Below the pieces are notes generated by a model that saw only the letters and a list, made by a program, of their open reading frames with translations, was not told where the DNA came from and did not search any database. The position numbers were made by a program, and so were the translations under genes. Source: Trichomonas vaginalis G3 (Eukaryota > Parabasalia > Trichomonadida > Trichomonadidae). From it: DNA of 64,000 nucleotides. Below, piece by piece: positions 9,884 through 19,316 of the stretch (within the stretch, counting starts at the first letter, position 1; each line of letters begins with the position of its first letter). Where the stretch lies: assembly GCF_026262505.1 (NCBI RefSeq), contig NC_067204.1, forward strand, positions 3,257,797-3,321,796, given 5' to 3'.

Positions 9884-9885
9884 TA

Positions 9886-10599
9886 ATGTACCTGATATAC
9901 TATGTCCGAAAACTTAAATGACTACTGTTCAGCTTAAGTTTGCTTTTGGTAATTTTTTTGAATGTTCAATTTAATATAAATTTGGCTGAAAACAACTACT
10001 ATCACATTATGAACATCAGACTTTGAATTAATCTGATTCATATATCCATTATCAATTATCATTCTGGAAAAAACTCAATTAATCTTATTTCAAATTCATT
10101 ATGATTAAAATTATTCCTCAAATATAATTCAAGTTGCATGTAACAACGATAGTATTTGATCTTTCATGCATTTATTTTGCAAAATGATGTTTTTTAAATT
10201 TGATTTCTTCTGAGAATAAATATATTCACCATAATTTAAATCATATTCTAATTATAGTATGAACTTGAAAATTCTTCAGATTTTTCGTTTATATTGAATG
10301 CGTTCGAATTAATTCTAGTTGTCGTTGAAAACTTGATTACTTTATACCACTCATAGTTAATTGCGACATCTGTGATCATTTGTCTTCAAATTCTTGAATT
10401 TCTATCGAATGGAGAGAATTTAATGCACAGAATCACATTGGACATAAGGTTTGGACTATAGTTTTCACTTTAGTTAAAATATATGATTAGTATTTCATTA
10501 CCTCTTTTCAAAAATGGAACATTTTGCTCAAAAAGAAGATGTTAAATTATTAAGATACTTTTATTTAATCAATTCTTTAAGAGAAATATATTGTTCTGT
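9886..10599. other. Intergenic region
   Basis: About 700 bases downstream of the ankyrin gene. The plus-strand frame starting at 10514 mostly overlaps the ankyrin gene and is not called. Nothing else recognised. Confidence 0.4.
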
Positions 10600-13365
10600 T
10601 CAGTTAGTTGCTCCATGTGCTTTAAGTATTTTGACTGCTCCTTTTTTACCGAATTTTGATGCCAATCGAAGAGCTGTGTTGCCTTTATTATCTTTTTTAT
10701 TGATATCTGCGCCATGGAAAAGAAGTGTTTCTAATACCTTTTTGCTATAGTTGGTCATCGCAGAAATGTGAAGAGCGGTCATTCCATCATTATTTGTTGC
10801 ATTAATGTCCGCACCGAGTGAAAGTAGTGTATCAGCCATTTCTTTAATATTTTTTTCTGCTGCAATGTGAAGGGCAGTCATCCCATTATTATCTGTTGCT
10901 TTAATGTCAGCACCAAGTGATATTAGAGTTTTTACAATTGCCTTATAGTTACTTTCTGTTGCTAAATGAACCGCATTTCGTCCGTCAATATCTTTTTCAT
11001 TGATATTGGCTCCATGTGATATAAGATAGGTTGTTATTGCTTTATTATTAGATTGAGCTGCTAAATGAAGTGCAACTCTTCCAGAATTACTTTTCATATT
11101 GACATCTATTCCATTCAAAATGAGAATATTTACTATTGATTTAGAATTTCTCTCTGCCGCATGATGAAGAGCGGCCATTCCATTATCATCCTTTGCATTA
11201 ATATCTGCGCCATGTGCAAGGAGAATTTCTGCTGCTTTTGAGCAATCATTTCTTGCTGCGTAATGAAGAGCTGTCATTCCATTATTATCTTTAATATTGA
11301 TGTCTGCTCCAAGTGAAATAAGATGATTAAGTATTTGTATGCTACCGTCTTTCGTTGCAATGTGGATAGGAGTTTCATAATTTAAAGATTTTGCATTAAC
11401 ATCTGCACCATGAGAAGTGAGAAGTTTAGTTGCTAAAATATTGTTGTTTCTTATTGCTTGATGAAGAGGGGTTTCTCCAAGATCATTTTTCAATTCCATA
11501 TCAGCATCATGTAAAATAAGCAATTCTACTATGTTTGAACATTTATCAGTAACTGAATTATGGAGTGCAGTACAGTTATGGTTATCTTTTGCATTAACAT
11601 CAGCTCCATGTGAAATCAGAAATTCAACAGTGTCATAACCATTGTAATTACTTGCTGCAAAATGAAGAGCAGTCTGACCTCGAGAATCTATTTCGTTGAT
11701 ATTTGAATCATGTGAAATAAGTAATTTTACAATTTCGTAACTATTACTCTCAGCTGCTAAATGAAGAGCTGTCATTTCTTGTGTATCTTTTGCATTGATA
11801 TCTGTCACATGCGAAATAATAAGTTCTGCAATTTCTACATTGTTACATTTCGCTGCATAATGGAGAGAATTTCTTTTACTTGCACTTGTAAGATTGATAT
11901 CGGCCCCATGCTGAAGAAGCAATTTTGCTATATCATTATTAAAATGTTCTATAGCAAAATTAAGCACAACTAATTGTTCATAGCCACTTTTTGCATTTAT
12001 ATCAGCACCTTTAGAAATAAGAAGTTTTATAATTTCGTTTGCATGCTTTTTTGTGGCATAATAAAGAACTGTCTCATTAATCCAAGATGTGTCATTGATA
12101 TCTGCACCATGTGAAATCAGAAGTTCTGCAATTTCTTTATTGTCATTATCAATTGCTATAAAAAGAGCTGACTTCCCTTGAAAAGAGTGGATATTTATAT
12201 CCATTTTTTGTGTGATAAGAAGCTGTGTAATTTCCTTATTGTTATTTTCCACCGCATAATGCAGAGCTGGCTTACCTCCCTTATCCATTAAATCGATGAA
12301 TATACCATGAGAAATAAGAAGATTTACTAATTCTTTATTATTGTGTTTGGTGGCATAATGAAGAGAGGTTCTCCCAGATGAATCTTGCAAATCTATGTTG
12401 ATTTTATTCTTTATCGATGAGTCCAAAATAAACTTAACGATGTCAATATTATTGTAGGAAGTTGCAAAATGCAAAATGTTTTGGTATTTGCTATTAAATT
12501 GAGCAAAATTTAGATTTTCATCATGGAGGATGTCTATTGCCTCTGGCATTGCAGCACACCAAGGAATGATCAAATCTTTATTTTTCTCGTACATTAGGAA
12601 AAGAGCTTTCAAGTTTTGAGAATGAATAATTGATTGGTAATCAATTTCTCTGAGATCAATCAAATCTCTGTTCAAAATATATTCAATGAATTTATTATTA
12701 TGACTAAAAATAATATATTTCAAGCCTCGCCGTTCAATTTTATGATCCTTCATACATTCATTAATAATATCAATATTTCCACCGATGAATGCATATTGAA
12801 GACAATTTTGAGTAATTTGATATTTTAAAGTTGATACGAGGAAAAAGAAAATATTGACTGATCCATAATAACAACATGTTTCAAGCAGAGTAAATGATGA
12901 AAAACCTGGTACATGCATCATATCAATGTTTAATGAGTGTTGACTGGCATATTCTTTGAATTTGTCGACTTGATCATACATGACCAAATAATTGACACTA
13001 TCTTCGCTTGGGAAGACATTTTTATCAAATTCAATTTGATTTGAACTATCTTCATGCACATTAAAATTAAAATACCTGTTTTCGTAAGAAATATACTTAA
13101 AACTTAAGAAATCTTTGTAATTTAGAGAATATTTAGATAAGATTTGGTTAAGAATTTTAATGTAAAACTCAAACGATCGATAGTTGAACTGCATTGAAAT
13201 AAGTATAAATAAAATAAGTTCCTTAAAAGGCATTTTATACTTGTCAATTAAAACCGATGTGAGTGAATTCATGACTTCATCAACAGACTCTTCTGGATTT
13301 AGGCGTGCAAATCTCTCAGTTGTATTTATGAAATCATCATATTTCTGTAAATCTGGGAAAGTCAT
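10600..13365 (-). CDS. Ankyrin-repeat protein with trichomonad N-terminal domain
   Basis: A 921-residue protein. Residues 1 to about 285 form a helical, Phe/Tyr/Asn-rich region that looks like the DUF3447-type N-terminus common in trichomonad ankyrin proteins. From about residue 288 to the end there are roughly 19 ankyrin repeats of 33 residues, with the usual G-TALHxAA, N-K-E-I, LLISHGADIN pattern. Near-identical repeats (for instance those with DNNGMTALH) suggest recent internal duplication. Ankyrin repeats bind other proteins; partner and pathway are unknown. Trichomonads have hundreds of paralogues. No signal peptide or membrane segment. The ATG at 13365 is preceded by CTCATAATTT, an initiator-like TCATA 5-9 bases upstream, which supports this start. 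Confidence 0.93.
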   Translation of the reverse strand: MTFPDLQKYDDFINTTERFARLNPEESVDEVMNSLTSVLIDKYKMPFKELILFILISMQFNYRSFEFYIKILNQILSKYSLNYKDFLSFKYISYENRYFNFNVHEDSSNQIEFDKNVFPSEDSVNYLVMYDQVDKFKEYASQHSLNIDMMHVPGFSSFTLLETCCYYGSVNIFFFLVSTLKYQITQNCLQYAFIGGNIDIINECMKDHKIERRGLKYIIFSHNNKFIEYILNRDLIDLREIDYQSIIHSQNLKALFLMYEKNKDLIIPWCAAMPEAIDILHDENLNFAQFNSKYQNILHFATSYNNIDIVKFILDSSIKNKINIDLQDSSGRTSLHYATKHNNKELVNLLISHGIFIDLMDKGGKPALHYAVENNNKEITQLLITQKMDINIHSFQGKSALFIAIDNDNKEIAELLISHGADINDTSWINETVLYYATKKHANEIIKLLISKGADINAKSGYEQLVVLNFAIEHFNNDIAKLLLQHGADINLTSASKRNSLHYAAKCNNVEIAELIISHVTDINAKDTQEMTALHLAAESNSYEIVKLLISHDSNINEIDSRGQTALHFAASNYNGYDTVEFLISHGADVNAKDNHNCTALHNSVTDKCSNIVELLILHDADMELKNDLGETPLHQAIRNNNILATKLLTSHGADVNAKSLNYETPIHIATKDGSIQILNHLISLGADINIKDNNGMTALHYAARNDCSKAAEILLAHGADINAKDDNGMAALHHAAERNSKSIVNILILNGIDVNMKSNSGRVALHLAAQSNNKAITTYLISHGANINEKDIDGRNAVHLATESNYKAIVKTLISLGADIKATDNNGMTALHIAAEKNIKEMADTLLSLGADINATNNDGMTALHISAMTNYSKKVLETLLFHGADINKKDNKGNTALRLASKFGKKGAVKILKAHGATN

Positions 13366-13369
13366 AAAT

Positions 13370-13374
13370 TATGA
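13370..13374 (-). promoter_or_regulatory. Initiator-like TCATA of the ankyrin gene
   Basis: On the minus strand CTCATAATTTATG carries TCA(+1)TA, which fits the trichomonad initiator TCA(+1)Y(T/A), and gives a leader of under 10 bases. Short leaders of this kind are normal in trichomonads. Confidence 0.5.
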
Positions 13375-14318
13375 GGATAAATTTTTATGAAAAAGTGTCG
13401 ATGTTTTTGAAGTATAATTAACCAAATCGAGATAATTTAATATCCTATAGTGAATATATGCAATATGAGAAAAGCAGGATCAAGTATTTATAAATTAGAA
13501 ACAAAAAATTGAAATTATGTCTATTCCCGCAGGATTAAACACTATCATAATGTCAACGGTCACAAAAGTTCTATTATTTGAATATTAATTATGGCTTTAG
13601 CGAATCAATAAAAACAATGCAATATAAATTACCAAAATGAAATGAAAAGTATGTCTGAGAGCATATATCTATATCGTTAACAACTATTCTCAGGCAAATT
13701 ATATATATAATTCCTACCTCAATTCCATTTGAAATCAGAAAAGATAATATTTGATTTACATTCTTTCTCTGGCAGTCATTTTGTAATAGAATTAATAATG
13801 AGCTACTAAATAAACTAGTTCTCCAAAAGAATGAAAGGTTTGATTGTTTTTAATGTATTTCTCTTGAAAAGCATACTCTCATATGTCATGAAAGATTTGC
13901 AAACATATTAACTATTGAAATATAATGGCTTTATCAGAAAAATTTTGCAAATTACCTCAGACTTTTCAGAGGATTGAGTTGCCACTCAATCCTCTGAAAT
14001 AGTCTGTGGTAATTTTTAGTCTCTACACTATTTCAATATAAGCTCCATTTTTAAACAGTTTTTAAAAATCGAGCATTGAAAAGTGTGATGAGACTGAATA
14101 ATTATCTTCTTTTGAATGGGTGTTGTTCAAAATTGAGGGGATTGAATTTTTTAATCATTTAATAATGATGTATATTAAGCAAATATAAATTTTTTTTGAC
14201 AATAAAAAATTGAAAAGAAAACAAATATCGATTAATCCAAGATACTAATTATAATTTACTAAAAATATTAAAAATTAATTTCAGCAAAAGTGAGGTTCGG
14301 TAGGAATCACAAAATATC
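13375..14318. other. Intergenic region between divergent genes
   Basis: About 940 bases between the ankyrin gene (minus) and the surface-protein gene (plus). It should hold both promoters. Apart from the hairpin at 13951-14012 no feature was recognised. Confidence 0.45.
13951..14012. repeat. Long imperfect hairpin
   Basis: Two 29-base arms (13951-13979 and 13984-14012) are inverted copies around a 4-base loop, TGCC. The inner 15 pairs, TCAGAGGATTGAGT and its inverse, are perfect; the outer part has a few mismatches. It lies about 320 bases upstream of the surface-protein gene. It could be a small fold-back transposon, a cruciform site or a terminator-like structure. Confidence 0.75.
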
Positions 14319-14330
14319 TCATTATTCATA
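14319..14330 (+). promoter_or_regulatory. Initiator element of the surface-protein gene
   Basis: TCATTATTCATA directly before the ATG at 14331. The first TCATTA fits TCA(+1)YTW with +1 at 14321, giving a 10-base leader; the second TCATA is an alternative. This is a close match to the extended trichomonad initiator. Confidence 0.75.
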
Positions 14331-17300
14331 ATGTTCGCCATTTTTAGCGTCTTATCCCTTTCATTAGACTTATGCTACCATAACAATGGTGTTGGCGAGT
14401 GTCCAAATGGTTCAATTGGTATATCATCTGTTGATGACATCAGTTCTCACATTTCTATTTCAGATAAATCGGTTACAGTAACAGTTATCAACACACAGGA
14501 TACTGCACTTAAGTGCAAATCCAATCTTAACATCCAAATACCAATCACCTTTGTTGGTCTCAACGATGCATACCTAGAATATACAGTTTACTCAGCTTCT
14601 ACAGATCTTGCTGATCTTAGACTTTCTAATCTTAATGTTAACATCAAAACAAATGGTAACAAGATCACTTTCAACAAATTAACACTCAAGAAAGTTGCAT
14701 TCACATTCACTTCGACGAATGAAGTCCTTTATGCAACAAGTCTTACATCCGATCTCTATTCAATGCAGTATTTCGATGCTGTTCAACCTAACGCTATCTA
14801 CGTTGACTTTTCAAACAGAGGAGATATGGACAAATTATCAACAATCCAGATCTTTGCAGGTGCAACAGATATTACATTTGTTGAACCAACATCAAAGACA
14901 CAAGTTTATATCAAAGATCGCGATGTAAAGTTAACATATGGAAATAAAGTTAAACCATTCCTTATTATCAAGTATTTGGAGACCGCAATTCAGCTTAACC
15001 TTCATGCAACACTCTATAACTTCGATATGGCTGTTGAATGCGATGAAATTTTTGATCATATTTCATTTGATGCTACTATTAAAGGAAACGCTAAGCTTAC
15101 ACTCGGTGCAAACACTGCTAAACTCTTCACAGAGAAGACAATCACAGTTAAAGGTGGTTCTGTTGCCTTCCAAGACTCAGATTACCAAGCAAATCTTGTC
15201 TTTGAATCAGGAAAGTACTCCCTTATCGAAGTTCCATCTGATATCCATTTCAACTCAATCATAATCAAACAACACAGTTTAAACATCAAGTCTCCACTTG
15301 CCGCTATGATCAAAGCTGATTCAATTACAATAGATGGTGATTGCGATTTGGATGTAGATAGAGAAGTTCGCTTTGTTGGTCAAGAAATGACATTAATTGG
15401 TGCTGCAAAAATTAATTGCGATAATATTACTTTTGAAAACTATGAGCGCATCAAAGCATCATCAGAGACATCAGTCTTATCATCACTTACAGCTCATGAT
15501 GTCAACATCGAAATTCCACTTGTTATCAATTCTACAGGACCATATATTGTATTTGACAAATTCCATGTTACAACAGCTATCATCAGCTTATACCATGATG
15601 CTGTTGCAACTGAAACAGAAAGAGATTGGGATGAAATCGTTAATGATGTTGTTGAATTAATCCATGCTTCAGATATGACAACAATAAGCCAGAATATTGT
15701 TACAATTAGAGATTCTGCTGATCCATGGAAGGAATCAAGCAAATTATTCCCAAAAGAAAGAGTTGTTTTCATTGAAAGAATTCAAAACAATGTAATTGTT
15801 TTCACGATTCTTGCTAATCCAGCAAATACATACAAGACATACCTTTATACAAATGTTGACGTACCAGAAGCCACAGAATTAGTTGTTTCCAAGACAAATC
15901 ACTGGTATGAAGGAAATAATTTCGATCCATACACAAAGGGTGTTAGATTTTTAGTACATACATCAATGCCAGAAGATGATGTCGTTGATTTCTCCAAAGT
16001 TAAAGGAAACGGAATTATCCTCTCCGCTTTCTTCGTTCAATCCGATTATGCCAACCATGAAACAACTCCAAACATTTTCATTAATATTGATACTCTCGAT
16101 GGAATTTGCAATGATTTTTCTTTCAAGAATGTTGCCGTTAATTTCAACTCTTCAACATTAGGAAAAACAGTTCAAATTGATAGACTTGCAGCATATGGAA
16201 ACACAGTCTTCATCTCCAGATTATTTAGAATCTCCTGCCCATCAATTACTTTACAAGACACTGTTGTTAAAAATTACGAAATATTCAGAGGTGACAAAAT
16301 CTCTGTAATTCCAACAGGAACAGATATCAAATTAACAACAGGTGAAAATAAATGGACAATTACAAATCTCAATGAAAACACAGATGTTGATATTTATGTT
16401 GATATTGATTTGACATTGTTGATGACATCATCGAATATCAATCTTCAATTAGCTGTTGAAGAAACCGCTCAATCTGTTAAGACATTCAACGTCCAATTCA
16501 CAAGCTATGGAAAAGTCTATGTTGCCAAGGAATTTGAGAATTTCAAGTCTCTTCCACCAATTGTTTTATCATCATCTGCTTCTGATTTGTTGATGATTAT
16601 CAATGGTTCTTATGTACCAATTGCTTTCGGAAAGATTGAGAAAGTTACAATCAATTCCGAATCAACAGACTTGGAAACATCTTTCCCAGATCACACATTC
16701 TTCAATGGAAACAATTTCCAGTTAACTATCCCAGAATCATCAGGAATCAAATCAATTAACATGGGCAATCTCAAAATCAATGATCCAATTGTTTCAGAGT
16801 CTGCTTCTTTCGTTTCCAATCCAATCATCAAATTTAACTCAGTCAGAGTTAGTGTTCCAAAACTTATTGACTTAACAAATGTCATCACAAATGAATTAAT
16901 TGTTGATGAGACAGTGAAAGTTAATCTCAAAGATTCAACAGTTGAAAATATCAGAATCCAAGGAGATATTGGTAGATCAACATTCCCAACAGTTTATTTG
17001 CTTAATTCTTCGATTAACTCTGCTGAAATTGAGATCGAAAGAAAGAGTGTTGAAAAGTTATTGGATATGAGTAGAATGATCTTCAGTGTTTACAACAATT
17101 TCAATTTGCAAACAATCGCTGAAAATATCTCTCTTTCTGACAAGTATTTGACTGTTGCAGGAAAGGACTATTACTTGTCATTAAGTATCTCAAATGATGC
17201 TGCATTTGTACAGTTGAATGATGCTCCAATTCCACCAACATATACTCCAGGACCAAACTCAACAGAAACAGTCATTGTTCCACTTCCATCAGCTACAGAA

Positions 17301-17480
17301 TCTCCTGACGAAAAGGGAGGATTGAACATCGGTGCTGTTGTTGGAGGATCAGTTGGAATCCTTGTAGTTCTAATTGTTATTGTATCTGTAGTCATTTACT
17401 ACAGATCTGTTCCAAAGGAGCAACTCGATAGTGACATCTTGACACAATCAAATGATTACCTTCTTAACACTGCTTTATAA
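14331..17480 (+). CDS. Large type I surface membrane protein
   Basis: A 1049-residue protein with a short hydrophobic N-terminus (FAIFSVLSLSLDL) that looks like a signal peptide. It has a long Ser/Thr/Asn/Ile-rich extracellular part of beta-strand character, a Pro/Thr-rich stalk near residues 965-995 and one membrane segment near 1000-1026 (GAVVGGSVGILVVLIVIVSV). A cytosolic tail of about 24 residues begins YYRSVPKEQL and ends with NDYLLNTAL. The repeated short beta-like segments suggest a beta-helix or repeated sandwich fold, but no named domain is recognisable. Large one-pass proteins with short tails are a major class of trichomonad surface proteins, including candidate adhesins. Host-cell contact is therefore possible but not shown here. 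The YLL in the tail could be a sorting motif. The strong initiator just upstream supports the start and active transcription. Confidence 0.9.
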   Translation: MFAIFSVLSLSLDLCYHNNGVGECPNGSIGISSVDDISSHISISDKSVTVTVINTQDTALKCKSNLNIQIPITFVGLNDAYLEYTVYSASTDLADLRLSNLNVNIKTNGNKITFNKLTLKKVAFTFTSTNEVLYATSLTSDLYSMQYFDAVQPNAIYVDFSNRGDMDKLSTIQIFAGATDITFVEPTSKTQVYIKDRDVKLTYGNKVKPFLIIKYLETAIQLNLHATLYNFDMAVECDEIFDHISFDATIKGNAKLTLGANTAKLFTEKTITVKGGSVAFQDSDYQANLVFESGKYSLIEVPSDIHFNSIIIKQHSLNIKSPLAAMIKADSITIDGDCDLDVDREVRFVGQEMTLIGAAKINCDNITFENYERIKASSETSVLSSLTAHDVNIEIPLVINSTGPYIVFDKFHVTTAIISLYHDAVATETERDWDEIVNDVVELIHASDMTTISQNIVTIRDSADPWKESSKLFPKERVVFIERIQNNVIVFTILANPANTYKTYLYTNVDVPEATELVVSKTNHWYEGNNFDPYTKGVRFLVHTSMPEDDVVDFSKVKGNGIILSAFFVQSDYANHETTPNIFINIDTLDGICNDFSFKNVAVNFNSSTLGKTVQIDRLAAYGNTVFISRLFRISCPSITLQDTVVKNYEIFRGDKISVIPTGTDIKLTTGENKWTITNLNENTDVDIYVDIDLTLLMTSSNINLQLAVEETAQSVKTFNVQFTSYGKVYVAKEFENFKSLPPIVLSSSASDLLMIINGSYVPIAFGKIEKVTINSESTDLETSFPDHTFFNGNNFQLTIPESSGIKSINMGNLKINDPIVSESASFVSNPIIKFNSVRVSVPKLIDLTNVITNELIVDETVKVNLKDSTVENIRIQGDIGRSTFPTVYLLNSSINSAEIEIERKSVEKLLDMSRMIFSVYNNFNLQTIAENISLSDKYLTVAGKDYYLSLSISNDAAFVQLNDAPIPPTYTPGPNSTETVIVPLPSATESPDEKGGLNIGAVVGGSVGILVVLIVIVSVVIYYRSVPKEQLDSDILTQSNDYLLNTAL

Positions 17481-17570
17481 TTATTATAAATAAATCTATC
17501 ATTTAGGTAAATGATATCTTTTATTATATCTTTCTTGAAATTTGAATTTTCTTTATTCATGAAAATGGAA

Positions 17571-18815
17571 TAAACAGAAATTCATCAAAAGTGACAGCTC
17601 TCAATTTTTTGACATTTGTAAATTCTAAATTGAATGAGAAAAATGAAATAATACTAAGCATAATACAATATTCTAGATTTAATTATAATTAGGAAAAAGT
17701 TAGTTTTGAGAGTACTTTTCATAGGCATATAGAATGAAATCTTCTGAAAAATAATATCACATAAACTCATATTATTTTCTAATATATAACTATTTTATAT
17801 AAAAATCAAATTCAATGATCTTAAAAGCGAAGGATAAACCTCAAAATTTACGAATATAATGAGTGGGAATATAATGCTTATCTATCATAAAACCATATGA
17901 AATATCAATTTTTGCTTTACGCCTAATTTTTGACGACAATTAGCAAAAAATGTTAAATGTTAACACTCAGTCCATTTGAATATGAAAAATAAAATTGACT
18001 TTGATTAAATGTTTTTATTTATCATGCAATTCTTCTTGCGACCAAAGATTTGAATAAAAGTTCAAAAAATAAGATAGCTTAAAAAATAATATACGGTAGT
18101 GTTTACTAATAGATGAATAGTATATAAATTCTATTAAAATGGATTTGATCCAAAAAAATATAAAACCAAAAATAATTGTTATAATTTAAATGAAGAAGTA
18201 ATTTAAAACGATTTTATTTATGATCAAATTTTATATATTTTTTTGGATCAAATCCATTTTAATAGAATTTATATACTATTCATCTATTAGTAAACACTAC
18301 CGTATATTATTTTTTAAGCTATCTTATTTTTTGAACTTTTATTCAAATCTTTGGTCGCAAGAAGAATTGCATGATAAATAAAAACATTTAATCAAAGTCA
18401 ATTTTATTTTTCATATTCAAATGGACTGAGTGTTAACATTTAACATTTTTTGCTAATTGTCGTCAAAAATTAGGCGTAAAGCAAAAATTGATATTTCATA
18501 TGGTTTTATGATAGATAAGCATTATATTCCCACTCATTATATTCGTAAATTTTGAGGTTTATCCTTCGCTTTTAAGATCATTGAATTTGATTTTTATATA
18601 AAATAGTTATATATTAGAAAATAATATGAGTTTATGTGATATTATTTTTCAGAAGATTTTGTGTTCTTCTTCAAAATTTTATTTTTTTATTAAAAAGAAT
18701 CTTTACAAAATATACATTTACTTTAATTAATATTTAAAAACGTGCTCTATCAAAAGTTCCAAAAATTCAATATTTTAGCTTTTCTGAGGTGTCACTTTTG
18801 ATGAATTTCTGTTTA
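17571..18815. mobile_element. Small palindromic element, derivative of the 25 kb element
   Basis: A 1245-base element that starts TAAACAGAAATTC and ends in its inverse. Its left end (17571-17740) and right end (18660-18815) match the left and right ends of the large element at 28483-53807 almost base for base, apart from a few differences. Between them, arms of about 420 bases (17743-18160 and 18240-18660) are inverted copies of each other around a spacer of about 80 bases. That spacer matches the left subterminal region of the large element. It has no genes. It looks like a non-autonomous deletion/fold-back derivative that keeps both termini, and it is young by its similarity. I found no clear target-site duplication. 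Confidence 0.85.
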
Positions 18816-19316
18816 CAACAAAAAAAGTTTATTTTGAGAGTGCTATCAATTATATGCTTCTAACATGCAATCCAAAAAGATTTAGATGAATCAACCAATA
18901 GCAATATGAATATATATGGACTCGTGTATATAACTAGTACATTCACACCGAATGAAATCAAATCTATCACGTCGAAAATAAGAAAATTTAGTGATCACAA
19001 TAATTAGACCCATCAAGTTTTTAATATTCAGAAATAGATTATGTATATATAATATCCAAGAAAAATTCTATATTTTCCCTTCTGTTTTCATTGTTGAAAT
19101 TCAATTGTTATAAGTTTCAATTTTATATCTCAACATCACTATAAAATATTGAATATGCTTTTATAAGTATATTGGATTCGATCATATATGATCGTCTTCA
19201 CATCAACAGCAAACATAAAAAGATATATCTCTAATGAATATCATGTAAAGATCAAATACAATCATCATTCATGGAAATTTATAAACAAAAAACAAAGTTT
19301 ATTATTTAAAAATAAA
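18816..19316. other. Intergenic region
   Basis: About 500 bases downstream of the Dicer gene. The first 50 bases (AAAAAGTTTATTTTGAGAG and on) resemble part of the left end of the neighbouring element and may be a remnant of an older copy. Nothing else recognised. Confidence 0.4.
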
